Shown piece by piece: positions 9,093 through 17,636 of a stretch of 64,000 bases of DNA. Each line of letters starts with the position of its first letter. The first letter of the stretch is position 1. Position numbers and translations under genes: made by a program. Origin of the DNA: Bog-1340 sp964513515 (lineage in GTDB: Bacteria; Patescibacteriota; Minisyncoccia; Phycocordibacterales; GWA1-40-21); NCBI GenBank assembly GCA_964513515.1, contig CAZEMP010000002.1:62001-126000 (forward strand), read 5' to 3'. Under the pieces are notes generated by a model. The model had not been told where the DNA came from, made no database searches, and worked only from the letters and a program-made list of their open reading frames with translations.

Positions 9093-9827
9093 ATGTCATT
9101 TTTGTTTCATAATTTATTTTATGCCCCGCTTTATAATGGTTTGGTCTCATTTATAAACATAACTCCATTTTATAACGTTGGCCTAGCTGTCATTCTTTTT
9201 ACTTGTATTATAAAGATTGTTATTTTTCCTCTATCTCAAAAATCAATCAAAACACAGTTTGAAATGAAGAGAATTGAGCCGGAAATAAACGAATTAAAAT
9301 CTAAATATAGAGATGATAAGAAACTTCAAGCAGAGAAAACTATGGAGTTATATAAAAACAAAGGAATAAACCCTTTTTCAGGTATCCTTTTAATGCTAAT
9401 ACAGCTACCTATTCTTATTGCCCTATATTGGGTTTTTCTTCGCGGGGGCCTTCCAAAAATAGATGAAACAACTATATATTCATTTACAAAAATACCCGAA
9501 GTTATTAATATGGGCTTTTTTGGAGTAAGTGTTGCTGAAAAAAGCACCCTTTTTGCACTACTTGTTGCGGTGGCTCAATTTTTCCAAATGCAGATCACCA
9601 TACCTAAAGTAAATAAAACTGATACAAAAAAGGACAGCAAGCCAAGTTTTGGTGACGAATTAGCAAGAAGCATGAATATGCAAATGAAGTATGTTATGCC
9701 CGTGATAATGTTTTTTATAGCTAAGAACTTCCCTCTCGTCGTATCTTTATACCTAATTACAAGTAGTTTATTTGCTATCGGCCAAGAATTATATATAAGA
9801 AGTAAATATAGAACAACACCAGTCTAG
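9093..9827 (+). CDS. yidC: Membrane protein insertase YidC/Oxa1
   Basis: Inserts membrane proteins, alone or with SecYEG. The 244-residue protein is the short form without a large periplasmic domain. It has hydrophobic segments near 25-50, 100-117, 140-165 and 205-235, a charged cytoplasmic loop KRIEPEINELKSKY, and KNKGINPFSGILLMLIQLPI, the family signature. A TAGAAT hexamer lies 6 nt before the ATG. Confidence 0.95.
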   Translation: MSFLFHNLFYAPLYNGLVSFINITPFYNVGLAVILFTCIIKIVIFPLSQKSIKTQFEMKRIEPEINELKSKYRDDKKLQAEKTMELYKNKGINPFSGILLMLIQLPILIALYWVFLRGGLPKIDETTIYSFTKIPEVINMGFFGVSVAEKSTLFALLVAVAQFFQMQITIPKVNKTDTKKDSKPSFGDELARSMNMQMKYVMPVIMFFIAKNFPLVVSLYLITSSLFAIGQELYIRSKYRTTPV

Positions 9828-9864
9828 GTGGTCAAAAAAGAAAAAGTTTGCTATAACAGTTGTT

Positions 9865-10323
9865 ATGGAAAAGGTAGTAAATGTAAAGAAACTAATAGAA
9901 GAAGTACTCAACAGTATTGGTGTTACTTATGATGAAGTTGAAGAAACAGAGGATGCCTTAACTAAAAACAAACTTTTCAAAATAAAAAGTAGAGAATCAG
10001 GTTTACTTATTGGAGATAACGGAGAAACACTTCAATCACTCTCTCATCTGATAAGAAGAATCGCTAGTAAAGATCTAAAAGAGGCGGCAGAATTTTCTAT
10101 AGACATTAATGATTACAAAGCATCATTAATAGAGAAGCTTAAAATAACTGCTGGTATACTTGCAAATAGGGCCAGAGACATGAAGACAGATGTTGAAATG
10201 GAGCCAATGTCATCTTATGAAAGACTTGTGATACACGGCACGCTTTCAGGCCAACCAAACATAAAAACAGAGTCTATAGGTGAAGGAAAAGACAGAAGAT
10301 TGGTTATTAAATACGTAGATTAA
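9865..10323 (+). CDS. jag: Jag/KhpB RNA-binding protein (KH + R3H)
   Basis: 152 residues. The KH domain has LLIGDNGETLQSLSHLIRR (about 46-64, GxxG as GDNG) and the R3H domain has PMSSYERLVIHGTLS (about 113-127). KhpB proteins bind RNA and influence cell elongation and division. The gene follows yidC as in many Gram-positive bacteria. TATAAC ends 7 nt before the ATG. Confidence 0.92.
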   Translation: MEKVVNVKKLIEEVLNSIGVTYDEVEETEDALTKNKLFKIKSRESGLLIGDNGETLQSLSHLIRRIASKDLKEAAEFSIDINDYKASLIEKLKITAGILANRARDMKTDVEMEPMSSYERLVIHGTLSGQPNIKTESIGEGKDRRLVIKYVD

Positions 10324-10349
10324 AAATCAAATAGAAAAAATTATAAATA

Positions 10350-10390
10350 AACTAAAAATAGTTTTCGCGCAGCGAAAACTATTTTTAGTT
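10350..10390. terminator. Bidirectional terminator, 19-bp perfect stem
   Basis: Arms 10350-10368 and 10372-10390 (core AATAGTTTTCGC) pair perfectly with a 3-nt loop, between convergent jag and the T4SS cluster. AAAATCAAA-type words flank it on both sides. Confidence 0.85.
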
Positions 10391-10410
10391 AAATTTTTGA
10401 TGTTTGATTT

Positions 10411-11655
10411 TTATTTCTGGTTTATATTAAGGAGCCACAAACTTAAATCTGTTTTATTCGTAAAGACCAAATATTTATCATCTAAACTAGTTTTTAATTC
10501 ATAAGCATCAATATCTACTGTTTCATTTGAGCCAATCTCATATATTTGATTTATAATTCCCGTTTCCATATCTATTCTCCAGATATCATCACTAAAAGAG
10601 ACTAGTCCTTGATACCAAACATCAGGATAGTTACCAGACGGAATTGTCTTTGGTATAGCACAGTACAATACTTTAGTATTCGTATTACCCCAGACACACT
10701 TATCTGCCAATGTTGTTATTTTGTAACCACTACCCGTTTTGTTTACAATATCATATACATCTAAATAGAATGAGCTGTTCTCAATGTATGAATATGCAAG
10801 CATATTTATGTTTTTATTTACAACAGTAGATAATCCGAGTATGTTTCCTAACACTTTATTCATAGAATAATTCTGTGTGTTAAAAAAGAATAACATCCCA
10901 GGTTCTCTATAATTAGGTTTTGTGGTAAAAGCAACAGTATCTTCTTTTGGCCAGGAAATATTGAAATATGATATAGGTGAGTCAAAGATAGTTCTTCTTC
11001 CACTACCATCTAGGTTTGAAATAAACCCCAGACTACCAGATCTGTCACTTTTATCTACAAGTCCAAAAAGTCTGTTACCAGTAGGGTTTATGACCAATTG
11101 TTTTATATTGGAAGGTAGAAATAGTCCAGTAAGTTCGGTTGGTGTGCTTGATCCACTTATTATTTTTCCAGAAAAACTACTAATATTATCAGTATCATTC
11201 TCTAAATATCTAAGCACTAAATCATTTCCAGAATTTGACCAAACAGTCTCTTGTATCTTTGGTATTGTTGTATTTGTGATTCTAACACCTTCCCCAGTTT
11301 GGCTTTCCGGTGAATATTCATAGATATTACCAACAGCCCTATCTACAAACTTTAATATATTTTGACCATTCTTATTTACAGAAAATACAGATCCAGAAGA
11401 TGGACTTTTATATATTTGTATAAGTTGAGAGAGATTTTTTTCAGAAACACCGCCCTGGCCCGATGCACCCACCCCCGTTTTTGTAGTTTCTACCGGTCTA
11501 TTTGGAGATGATCCACCAAAAGGGCTTGTAGTCGTTTGTGTTTGATCTGCCGTGCTTTGAGTTGTATCAATATTTGAAAAGTAAAAGAAAAGCAAACCTC
11601 CAACTATAAGTAGTGTGGCCGCAAGTATTATTAAAATTGAATTTTTTCTAGACAT
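10411..11655 (-). CDS. Membrane-anchored beta-propeller-like protein in the T4SS-like cluster
   Basis: 414 residues with one N-terminal membrane segment (about 7-27), then a Ser/Thr/Gln-rich linker to about 75. The rest consists of repeated strand-rich units with NPTGNRLFG, SWPKEDTVAFT and DDKYLVFTNK spaced like TolB/WD-type blades. It probably faces the outside as a scaffold. It is the last gene of a long minus-strand series encoding a type IV secretion or pilus-like system, so a structural role there is inferred. No enzymatic motif was seen. Confidence 0.55.
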   Translation of the reverse strand: MSRKNSILIILAATLLIVGGLLFFYFSNIDTTQSTADQTQTTTSPFGGSSPNRPVETTKTGVGASGQGGVSEKNLSQLIQIYKSPSSGSVFSVNKNGQNILKFVDRAVGNIYEYSPESQTGEGVRITNTTIPKIQETVWSNSGNDLVLRYLENDTDNISSFSGKIISGSSTPTELTGLFLPSNIKQLVINPTGNRLFGLVDKSDRSGSLGFISNLDGSGRRTIFDSPISYFNISWPKEDTVAFTTKPNYREPGMLFFFNTQNYSMNKVLGNILGLSTVVNKNINMLAYSYIENSSFYLDVYDIVNKTGSGYKITTLADKCVWGNTNTKVLYCAIPKTIPSGNYPDVWYQGLVSFSDDIWRIDMETGIINQIYEIGSNETVDIDAYELKTSLDDKYLVFTNKTDLSLWLLNINQK

Positions 11656-11697
11656 CTCGGTTGTAAAATTTTATAGTTTCTAATGTTTATTATATTT

Positions 11698-11742
11698 ATT
11701 CGTAGACATTCGTATCATTCGGATAATTCGTATATTCGTATG
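11698..11742 (-). repeat. ACGAAT-type intergenic repeat, copy 1
   Basis: About 45 bp carrying five ACGAAT-like units on the minus strand, lying directly after the VirB2-like gene. Three homologous copies occur at 12755, 25882 and 39914, in the same orientation relative to flanking genes. Confidence 0.8.
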
Positions 11743-11749
11743 TTTATCT

Positions 11750-12745
11750 TCAAAATTGCACATGTATATGCTCTGGATCAGGGGTTTGATCACATTTAAC
11801 AATCGATGATTCCCCTATTTCACAAACAAACAATTTGTTTTTAGTTTTAAATGATTCTTTTTCTCCCTCTATTAAACCAAGTGTTTTTAAGGCCTCAATG
11901 GTTTCTTTATTATACCTTAGGTCAACAGTGGCGTTTCCAGGATTATGATTATATTGGTATCCAACCTCATGCCCAATTTCTGTTCCGCCAGTAATTGTTA
12001 TACATCCACCACAAATATTATCTAGAGAGTTGATACTTGTGATGGCTATATCAGGAAGGCCCTCTGCACTAGTACATCGAGGATTTGATTTATCAAAACA
12101 AACACCATCGGGATTAGAGCTATATATACCAACCCCATCGTTAAAGTTGGGATTGGCCTTACTTGCGTTTGTAATATTACCAGTACCAACACCCGCTGAT
12201 TCATCGCCGGGTAAAGAAGGACCATAATCTGAAACTGGAGTTGTTCCATACAAAAACGTATTTTGTGTTACGCATTGTTTTCCCGCAGTATAAACAACAA
12301 GACAAGGATTTATTGTATAAAGGATAATGTAGGAAACTAAAGCCAGACCCAAACCATAAAGAGCGTTGTTGATTGTTGACTTTGCTTCTTCTTGATTAAA
12401 GACTGAATCTGTAGTCATTTTTTGTATTCCAGCGTAAATTATCATTATAAGAGCAAGTACCACTGCTGCTGCAATACCAAAACTAAAAACTTGTCCTAAA
12501 AAGTCAGCAAGAGGGTTTCCAGTTGGTTTTTCTGTTGCGAGACCTTTAAAAGCATCTGGTTCGAGCGGAACGTAACTAATTTTATTAGTGGTTTTTTTAC
12601 CCACACTACTAGGATCTGTTTGTAAAACTTCAGGTTCTGATGTACCACCATTGATTGGTTCAGCTAATACAGACACAGCAGAAAAAAGGACAATTAAAGT
12701 AAGGGCTGTTACATATATTTTTTTATAATTTACATTTTTTATCAT
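11750..12745 (-). CDS. VirB2/TrbC-like pilin with C-terminal M15-like domain
   Basis: 331 residues. A signal peptide (about 10-28, cleavage near VLAEP) is followed by two membrane helices (about 89-108 and 128-146) separated by a short charged loop, the TrbC/VirB2 pilin layout. A Gly/Ser-rich linker then leads to a C-terminal domain (about 205-331) with CGGCITITGG, H267 in HNPGNATVDL and terminal HIHVQF. These recall the Zn-binding His/Asp and last His of M15 DD-peptidases, with one extra residue in the spacing. Pilin-type membrane part: fairly sure. Peptidase-like part: tentative. Confidence 0.6.
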   Translation of the reverse strand: MIKNVNYKKIYVTALTLIVLFSAVSVLAEPINGGTSEPEVLQTDPSSVGKKTTNKISYVPLEPDAFKGLATEKPTGNPLADFLGQVFSFGIAAAVVLALIMIIYAGIQKMTTDSVFNQEEAKSTINNALYGLGLALVSYIILYTINPCLVVYTAGKQCVTQNTFLYGTTPVSDYGPSLPGDESAGVGTGNITNASKANPNFNDGVGIYSSNPDGVCFDKSNPRCTSAEGLPDIAITSINSLDNICGGCITITGGTEIGHEVGYQYNHNPGNATVDLRYNKETIEALKTLGLIEGEKESFKTKNKLFVCEIGESSIVKCDQTPDPEHIHVQF

Positions 12746-12754
12746 TTTAATTTA

Positions 12755-12802
12755 ATTATCCGTAACCATTTGTATCATTCGCATAATTCGTTGATTCGTA
12801 TG
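12755..12802 (-). repeat. ACGAAT-type intergenic repeat, copy 2
   Basis: Homologous to the copy at 11698 over its full length, again abutting the stop of the upstream minus-strand gene. Confidence 0.8.
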
Positions 12803-12803
12803 T

Positions 12804-13811
12804 TTAATTTCCAAACTCAATTTCAAAACCACCACTCGCATACTGATTTATCTTGTTTTCATTACTCAAATCCAAGGATACTGAGGTTATCCCCTTTCCT
12901 GCTGCCGCCCGTCTCAATGTCACCTCATTTATTTTCCCAGACGGTTCAACGAGATTATCATTTACATACCAAGAAAAACCAATTTCTTTATATACATCTT
13001 TCAAAAAATCGAAAGAGAAAGGTTTTGCTACCACCTTTAATTCTTCCCTTTCTCCAAGACTATAAATGTTTGAGACTGCTTTATTATAAAGTACTCCATA
13101 TAAAGGATTGTTTTCATAGAATAATATTTTTGGATCATTTAGTACAATCCTTTTTGATTTTTCTGCCAATATATTACCTAAAACATCTGATATTTGAACG
13201 TTTACATTAATATCTCTTACTGGTATTGTGCTATTTATCACAATTGAGTTTTTCCCCTTTCCAGAGTTTGAACCAAGAACATAATCATCTTTTGACCATC
13301 TAAAGTTTAGATCTTTGGCCAATAATTTTGTGCCAGATACTGTTATGTCCGGTAAAGCAACTATTTTTACCAAACTTTCTCTTGTGAACAGCGGCTTTCC
13401 TTTATAAAAAGGTAATGTATATGACATTGGTTCTATAACGAGGTCCACACCAGTTGGAGATATTTCAGTCGATACCTCTTTTATCACGCCGTCTGATGTT
13501 TCAACCAAAACCCTAACGGTTGTTTTCTGACCACCGCTTTTAGTTTTTATTGAAATACTTTTGCTAAACGTGTCTTTTCTAGCAACACCATCTATATACC
13601 ATACTATTTTTGCTGAATTTAAATCCACTAAATCACTTGATACTATTAAGGTGACGCTATCTCCCGCACTCGGATTACTTGGGGACACACTTATATTAAT
13701 TGACGAAATTGAGTTTAGTATAGACTCTTGTGCAAAAACTATATTATTAATAGCCAAAAGCGCCATTAATATTAAGGAGGCCTGAATTGTTTTTTTAAAA
13801 AAACCCAACAT
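12804..13811 (-). CDS. Secreted protein with Ig/PKD-like repeats
   Basis: 335 residues with a clear signal peptide (about 8-27, LILMALLAINNIVFAQ). Several beta-sandwich-like units follow: SPSNPSAGDSVTLIVSS, KIVWYIDGV, FRWSKDDYVLGSNSGKG and FSWYVNDNLVEPSG, which resemble the 'W-Y-x-D/N-G' strand of PKD/Ig folds. No catalytic motif. Its place between VirB2-like and VirB4 genes suggests an extracellular structural part of the same machine. Confidence 0.55.
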   Translation of the reverse strand: MLGFFKKTIQASLILMALLAINNIVFAQESILNSISSINISVSPSNPSAGDSVTLIVSSDLVDLNSAKIVWYIDGVARKDTFSKSISIKTKSGGQKTTVRVLVETSDGVIKEVSTEISPTGVDLVIEPMSYTLPFYKGKPLFTRESLVKIVALPDITVSGTKLLAKDLNFRWSKDDYVLGSNSGKGKNSIVINSTIPVRDINVNVQISDVLGNILAEKSKRIVLNDPKILFYENNPLYGVLYNKAVSNIYSLGEREELKVVAKPFSFDFLKDVYKEIGFSWYVNDNLVEPSGKINEVTLRRAAAGKGITSVSLDLSNENKINQYASGGFEIEFGN

Positions 13812-13893
13812 CTTGCAATAAATTATAACATAAGTGGGTTATAGATGTTAACCTATAATAATATATAATCTATCTTTTATAGACAGAATCATT

Positions 13894-15708
13894 TTAGAGC
13901 CCTTGTGTCATTTTTAACTCCTCTTTTGCTCTTTTTATGTTTAGAAGTTGTGATGGATCTGAAGTAATAATCTGATCTTCAGTGTAAGAGGCAATAATTT
14001 TAATAGCTACATGTTTTAAACCAACGAAGAATAACCCTTCCCCAACATTTGACTCAAGTAGAAGATATTTTTCTTCATCTGTGAGATTGAAAACTTTTTG
14101 TAGATTATCTACAACAGTTGGCGATTGTTTTAGAAGCATTAATATTGAAGAGTTGGTAACGATCGGTAAGCCGTATGGAGATTTCAAGAAATCGTCCACA
14201 TCTTGTGTGATCGTTGCAAGACCAAGGAAGTATTTTCTTCCTCTTTTTGCCATTGAGAAAAGGAATGACGCAGCATCTTCAGACTTCATCATTATCCACG
14301 CCTCGTCTACCACAAGAAGTCTCTTTTTTCTGTTTCTCTTAACAGCGTTCCATATATAGTGAGTGATAATATACATTGCCACCGTCTTTAGCTCATCTTC
14401 CATATCACGAATTGAAAAGACAATAAATTTGTAATTTATGTTTATGTTTGTCGGTTTGTTTAAAAAGCCAGCCCATGTTCCTCTCGTGTATTTAGAAAGT
14501 CTTTGAACAATAGATTCAGCACCTTTCATTCCTGATAGAACGAGTTCAAAGTCAGAAAGAAGCGGGGGTTCTACATTTGAAAAATCAGAATCCGGAGTAA
14601 TATCCTTGAGCGCATATGTTTCAGCTATAGCTCTATCAACGATAGCATCTTCTTCTGGTGTAAGTCCGCCGAGCATTATTCTAAATAATCCAACCAAGTT
14701 TATAATATTACTTCTCAAAACGTCTGCGGGAGACTCATCTTCCCCTGGTATTGGTATGTCGAATGGGTTTATGTGGCTTGTAGAATTTAAAGATATATCA
14801 AAAGATTTACCCCCAGTTGCTTCTGCCAAGAATTGATATTCTTTTTCTGGGTCGATCACCATAACATCCGTATCAAACATCAAAGTTCTTAGTATCTCTA
14901 GTTTTGTCGCATACGATTTACCAGAACCGGACTTTGCAAATGTTACAGAGTTGTAGTTTTCCAAAGAAAATCTATCAAAAATAACCAAGCTGGCATTGTG
15001 TCTGTTTACCCCATAGAGAATTCCTTTGTCTGATGTAAGATCGAAAGAAACGAAAGGAAAAATACTTGAAAGAGGTGAAGAATTTAGCTTTGAGTGTACC
15101 TCAAGCTGGTCTGAAGCTATAGGCAAAACACTTTTGAAACCTTGTTCTTGTTGGAATAAAGCCGGCTTTACATATATAAGCTTAGATTCAAGAATAGATT
15201 TTATTTCTGACTCTATTTTGTCTACCTCATCTTCTGTATCACCATATATGGTTATGTATATTCCAACATCAAAGAGTTTCTCTTGCGCTTGTTGAAGATT
15301 GTCTCTTAGTGATTCCAAATCTTGATATGCGGTATCAAGAACAGGATCTCTTACGAGTCCTTTCTTTTCTCTTGTATTTATTTGGCTTTGTACCTCCGCA
15401 ACCTTTTTTTGAAACTGTCTTAAAACTTTTGCAGTATCAATAGGATGTATGAATATTGAAATATTAAATACTTTATCTAAATTTATAACTGGAGAGAACC
15501 AGCTTTCTGACAAGAAACGAGGATAAGATATGACATAAAATGTTCTAACAATCTTTTCTCCCAAATTCAGTTGTTTTTGAGAAATTTTTAATGCAGACGG
15601 TGCAATAATATCTTGCAACTCCAAAACACCTGCCTCATATATTTCTTGTGGCAAGAATGAAGTTAGTTGCTCTTCCTTTTTTGGTTTTAAAAAATCAAAT
15701 ATTCCCAT
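13894..15708 (-). CDS. VirB4/TraC-family conjugative ATPase
   Basis: 604 residues. ATPase that powers type IV secretion or pilus assembly at the inner membrane. Walker A is KSGSGKSYATK (about 259-269) and Walker B RLLVVDEAW (about 430-440). It also has the family's TQDVDDFLKSPYG and TNSSILMLLKQSP motifs. The N-terminal part (1-230) includes a coiled region (95-175). The usual N-terminal TraC-like domain is encoded separately by the gene just upstream, so VirB4 looks split into two proteins. Confidence 0.9.
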   Translation of the reverse strand: MGIFDFLKPKKEEQLTSFLPQEIYEAGVLELQDIIAPSALKISQKQLNLGEKIVRTFYVISYPRFLSESWFSPVINLDKVFNISIFIHPIDTAKVLRQFQKKVAEVQSQINTREKKGLVRDPVLDTAYQDLESLRDNLQQAQEKLFDVGIYITIYGDTEDEVDKIESEIKSILESKLIYVKPALFQQEQGFKSVLPIASDQLEVHSKLNSSPLSSIFPFVSFDLTSDKGILYGVNRHNASLVIFDRFSLENYNSVTFAKSGSGKSYATKLEILRTLMFDTDVMVIDPEKEYQFLAEATGGKSFDISLNSTSHINPFDIPIPGEDESPADVLRSNIINLVGLFRIMLGGLTPEEDAIVDRAIAETYALKDITPDSDFSNVEPPLLSDFELVLSGMKGAESIVQRLSKYTRGTWAGFLNKPTNININYKFIVFSIRDMEDELKTVAMYIITHYIWNAVKRNRKKRLLVVDEAWIMMKSEDAASFLFSMAKRGRKYFLGLATITQDVDDFLKSPYGLPIVTNSSILMLLKQSPTVVDNLQKVFNLTDEEKYLLLESNVGEGLFFVGLKHVAIKIIASYTEDQIITSDPSQLLNIKRAKEELKMTQGL

Positions 15709-15712
15709 AATT

Positions 15713-16342
15713 TTATGCTGGCATTATTGGTTTTTCCATATCTCCAGGGTTAAATATTTTATAAAAAAGCTCAACAACCTCTTCTGTTCCGAGTTGAGCC
15801 GTTCTGATACCGCATCTTGATAGTCCTTGAGACACCGTACCAATTCTTTGTTCCAATTGTGTCCTGTTTTCCTCAAAATGAGCATCTTTACCTGTGTTGC
15901 TTGGTTTTTTGTTTCCGATCAGTTGATCTAGTGGATTTGCTGACGAACTTATAATACTTGGCGAAAAAGGTATTACTACAAAGAAAGTTTTTGTCATTAT
16001 ACTTGTTTGATCGACGAAGTTTTTTACGAACTGTATATATTCTCTTATTTGTATTTTCATAAGATCCCCTACCTCATTTCTATATCTTCCCTCAAGCATT
16101 GCGATATAGGGCCTGATGTCCAACTCTCTTGATTGTACAGATATTTGCACAGAAAAATCGAGTCCGTTCAAAAAGTTTTGAAATTGAAGAATAACACCCT
16201 GTTGTTCGTCTGCAGATTTCAATGCAAAGTTTATAGATGAAGCCATAACAACAGCTCGCATAGAACCGTCTTTAAGTATAACCACCCCATCACGGATCTC
16301 TTTTATAGGTACAAAGTCTTGAGTTGCTTTTGATACAGGCAT
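15713..16342 (-). CDS. TraC-like N-terminal domain protein (partner of split VirB4)
   Basis: 209 residues that begin PVSKATQDFVPIKEIRDGVVILKDG, the opening typical of VirB4/TraC N-terminal domains. No Walker motif. It ends 4 nt before VirB4 starts, so the two are co-translated or at least co-transcribed. I infer that it docks with the ATPase to rebuild a full VirB4. A conserved hydrophobic stretch lies in TKTFFVVIPFSPS. Confidence 0.75.
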   Translation of the reverse strand: MPVSKATQDFVPIKEIRDGVVILKDGSMRAVVMASSINFALKSADEQQGVILQFQNFLNGLDFSVQISVQSRELDIRPYIAMLEGRYRNEVGDLMKIQIREYIQFVKNFVDQTSIMTKTFFVVIPFSPSIISSSANPLDQLIGNKKPSNTGKDAHFEENRTQLEQRIGTVSQGLSRCGIRTAQLGTEEVVELFYKIFNPGDMEKPIMPA

Positions 16343-16430
16343 ATTTTAAATATAAAAAGTAAAATAAAAATTTACTTTTTTTCTTTCAATATAATTATAC
16401 TAGATCCAAGAATATTTGCTAATCTCACCT

Positions 16431-16841
16431 TTATTTTTGATTTTCCTTGATATCGAGGCTCCACGTTAGATCTTTAAGTTTACTCTCAGATATTTTAGGA
16501 ACAGAAAGTAAAGATTTTGCTTGTTGTAGCTGATCGGAAACTTGAGAAGTTGGTTTTTTTTCAGCCTTTTTCCATAAATATAATTTATCACCGATAGAAT
16601 AATAGAAAAATGACTGCACGATATCAATAAAAGGACGATTGTTTACTTTATAAAAAGCAAGAGCTAGAGAGAAGGCTGCTATAGGAATTATGACGAGTAT
16701 AGCTATTATTTTATAAGGTATATAAATATAAAGAGCTATTATAGCCCCAGCCCCTCCAGCAAGATACAAGAATTGTTTTAAGGTCAAAGGGCCAAATATT
16801 GTATCTTCTACTTCTATAAATTGTGGAACTTGAAATTGCAT
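16431..16841 (-). CDS. PrgI/VirB3-like inner-membrane protein
   Basis: 136 residues. The opening MQFQVPQFIEVEDTIFGPLT and two close membrane helices (about 26-45 and 48-66) followed by a cytoplasmic basic tail match PrgI-family proteins. These take the VirB3 position in Gram-positive and CPR type IV secretion systems. It sits 4 nt downstream of the previous gene and just before the split VirB4, the usual order. Confidence 0.8.
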   Translation of the reverse strand: MQFQVPQFIEVEDTIFGPLTLKQFLYLAGGAGAIIALYIYIPYKIIAILVIIPIAAFSLALAFYKVNNRPFIDIVQSFFYYSIGDKLYLWKKAEKKPTSQVSDQLQQAKSLLSVPKISESKLKDLTWSLDIKENQK

Positions 16842-16845
16842 AGTG

Positions 16846-17610
16846 TTATTTTATTGGTTCACGATAGGGATCTCCTGCCGATCTGTCTACTTTAGGTATA
16901 TCAAAACTTGGTTTTGATTTTTCTGGCAATCTTGTTTTCTCTTCAATTATTATGTTTTTCTTTGGTACAACCGTGTCGCTTGATAGTTTTGATTCTACAA
17001 TATTATTTACAGGAGAAACATTTTGATGAAAAGGAACCGCCTTTGATCCAGATAAGGTTGAAAGTGAATATTTTGGAGCGATTTCAGGAAGATTATTTAT
17101 TTTAATTGATACTCCTTTGTCTATTTCCTCGTGAGTCTCTTGTGCACTATTGTTTGATGGCAGGGAGCTAATAGAAACAGACTTTTCAGATCTATCTATA
17201 TTTTGAGGGTTTTCTATAGTAGAAAGAACATCTTCTTTAGTTGGCTCTTTTGTTTCTTCGGTTCCAGCAATTATTTTATCCTCTTGTGCTATTTGATCAT
17301 TGATTTTCTTTAAAGACTCTCGGATATTTTTAAATATCAATTCATTAACATCATGAGCAACAACAGAAGCTTGAATACTCGACAACCCAACATTTTCTCT
17401 TAGATTGCCCACATATTTATCAAGAGGTTCTATCCCCGCCATTACTAAAGTCGTCTCAGCCTCAAGCTTGCCGGCCTGATCTATCATAAGCTTATTATTC
17501 CTAACAACATCTTGTAGTTTTTTAGGATAATCAATAGAAAATATAGCTTGTCTTATTTCAAGTGGTAATGTTTTTAAATATTCTTTAAAATCTTTATTGT
17601 TGTCTTGCAT
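16846..17610 (-). CDS. Cytoplasmic helical protein of the T4SS-like cluster
   Basis: 254 residues, no signal peptide or membrane segment. The N-terminal 110 residues are helical (EYLKTLPLEIRQAIFSIDYP, later a LRENVGLSSIQASVVAHDVNEL helix). A low-complexity Ser/Lys/Glu-rich tail with PKVDRSAG near the end follows. The gene lies between the VirB6-like and PrgI genes with 4-26 nt spacing, so it belongs to the operon. Function not recognised. Confidence 0.55.
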   Translation of the reverse strand: MQDNNKDFKEYLKTLPLEIRQAIFSIDYPKKLQDVVRNNKLMIDQAGKLEAETTLVMAGIEPLDKYVGNLRENVGLSSIQASVVAHDVNELIFKNIRESLKKINDQIAQEDKIIAGTEETKEPTKEDVLSTIENPQNIDRSEKSVSISSLPSNNSAQETHEEIDKGVSIKINNLPEIAPKYSLSTLSGSKAVPFHQNVSPVNNIVESKLSSDTVVPKKNIIIEEKTRLPEKSKPSFDIPKVDRSAGDPYREPIK

Positions 17611-17636
17611 TTTACTAATTTATTTTACTATTTTGA

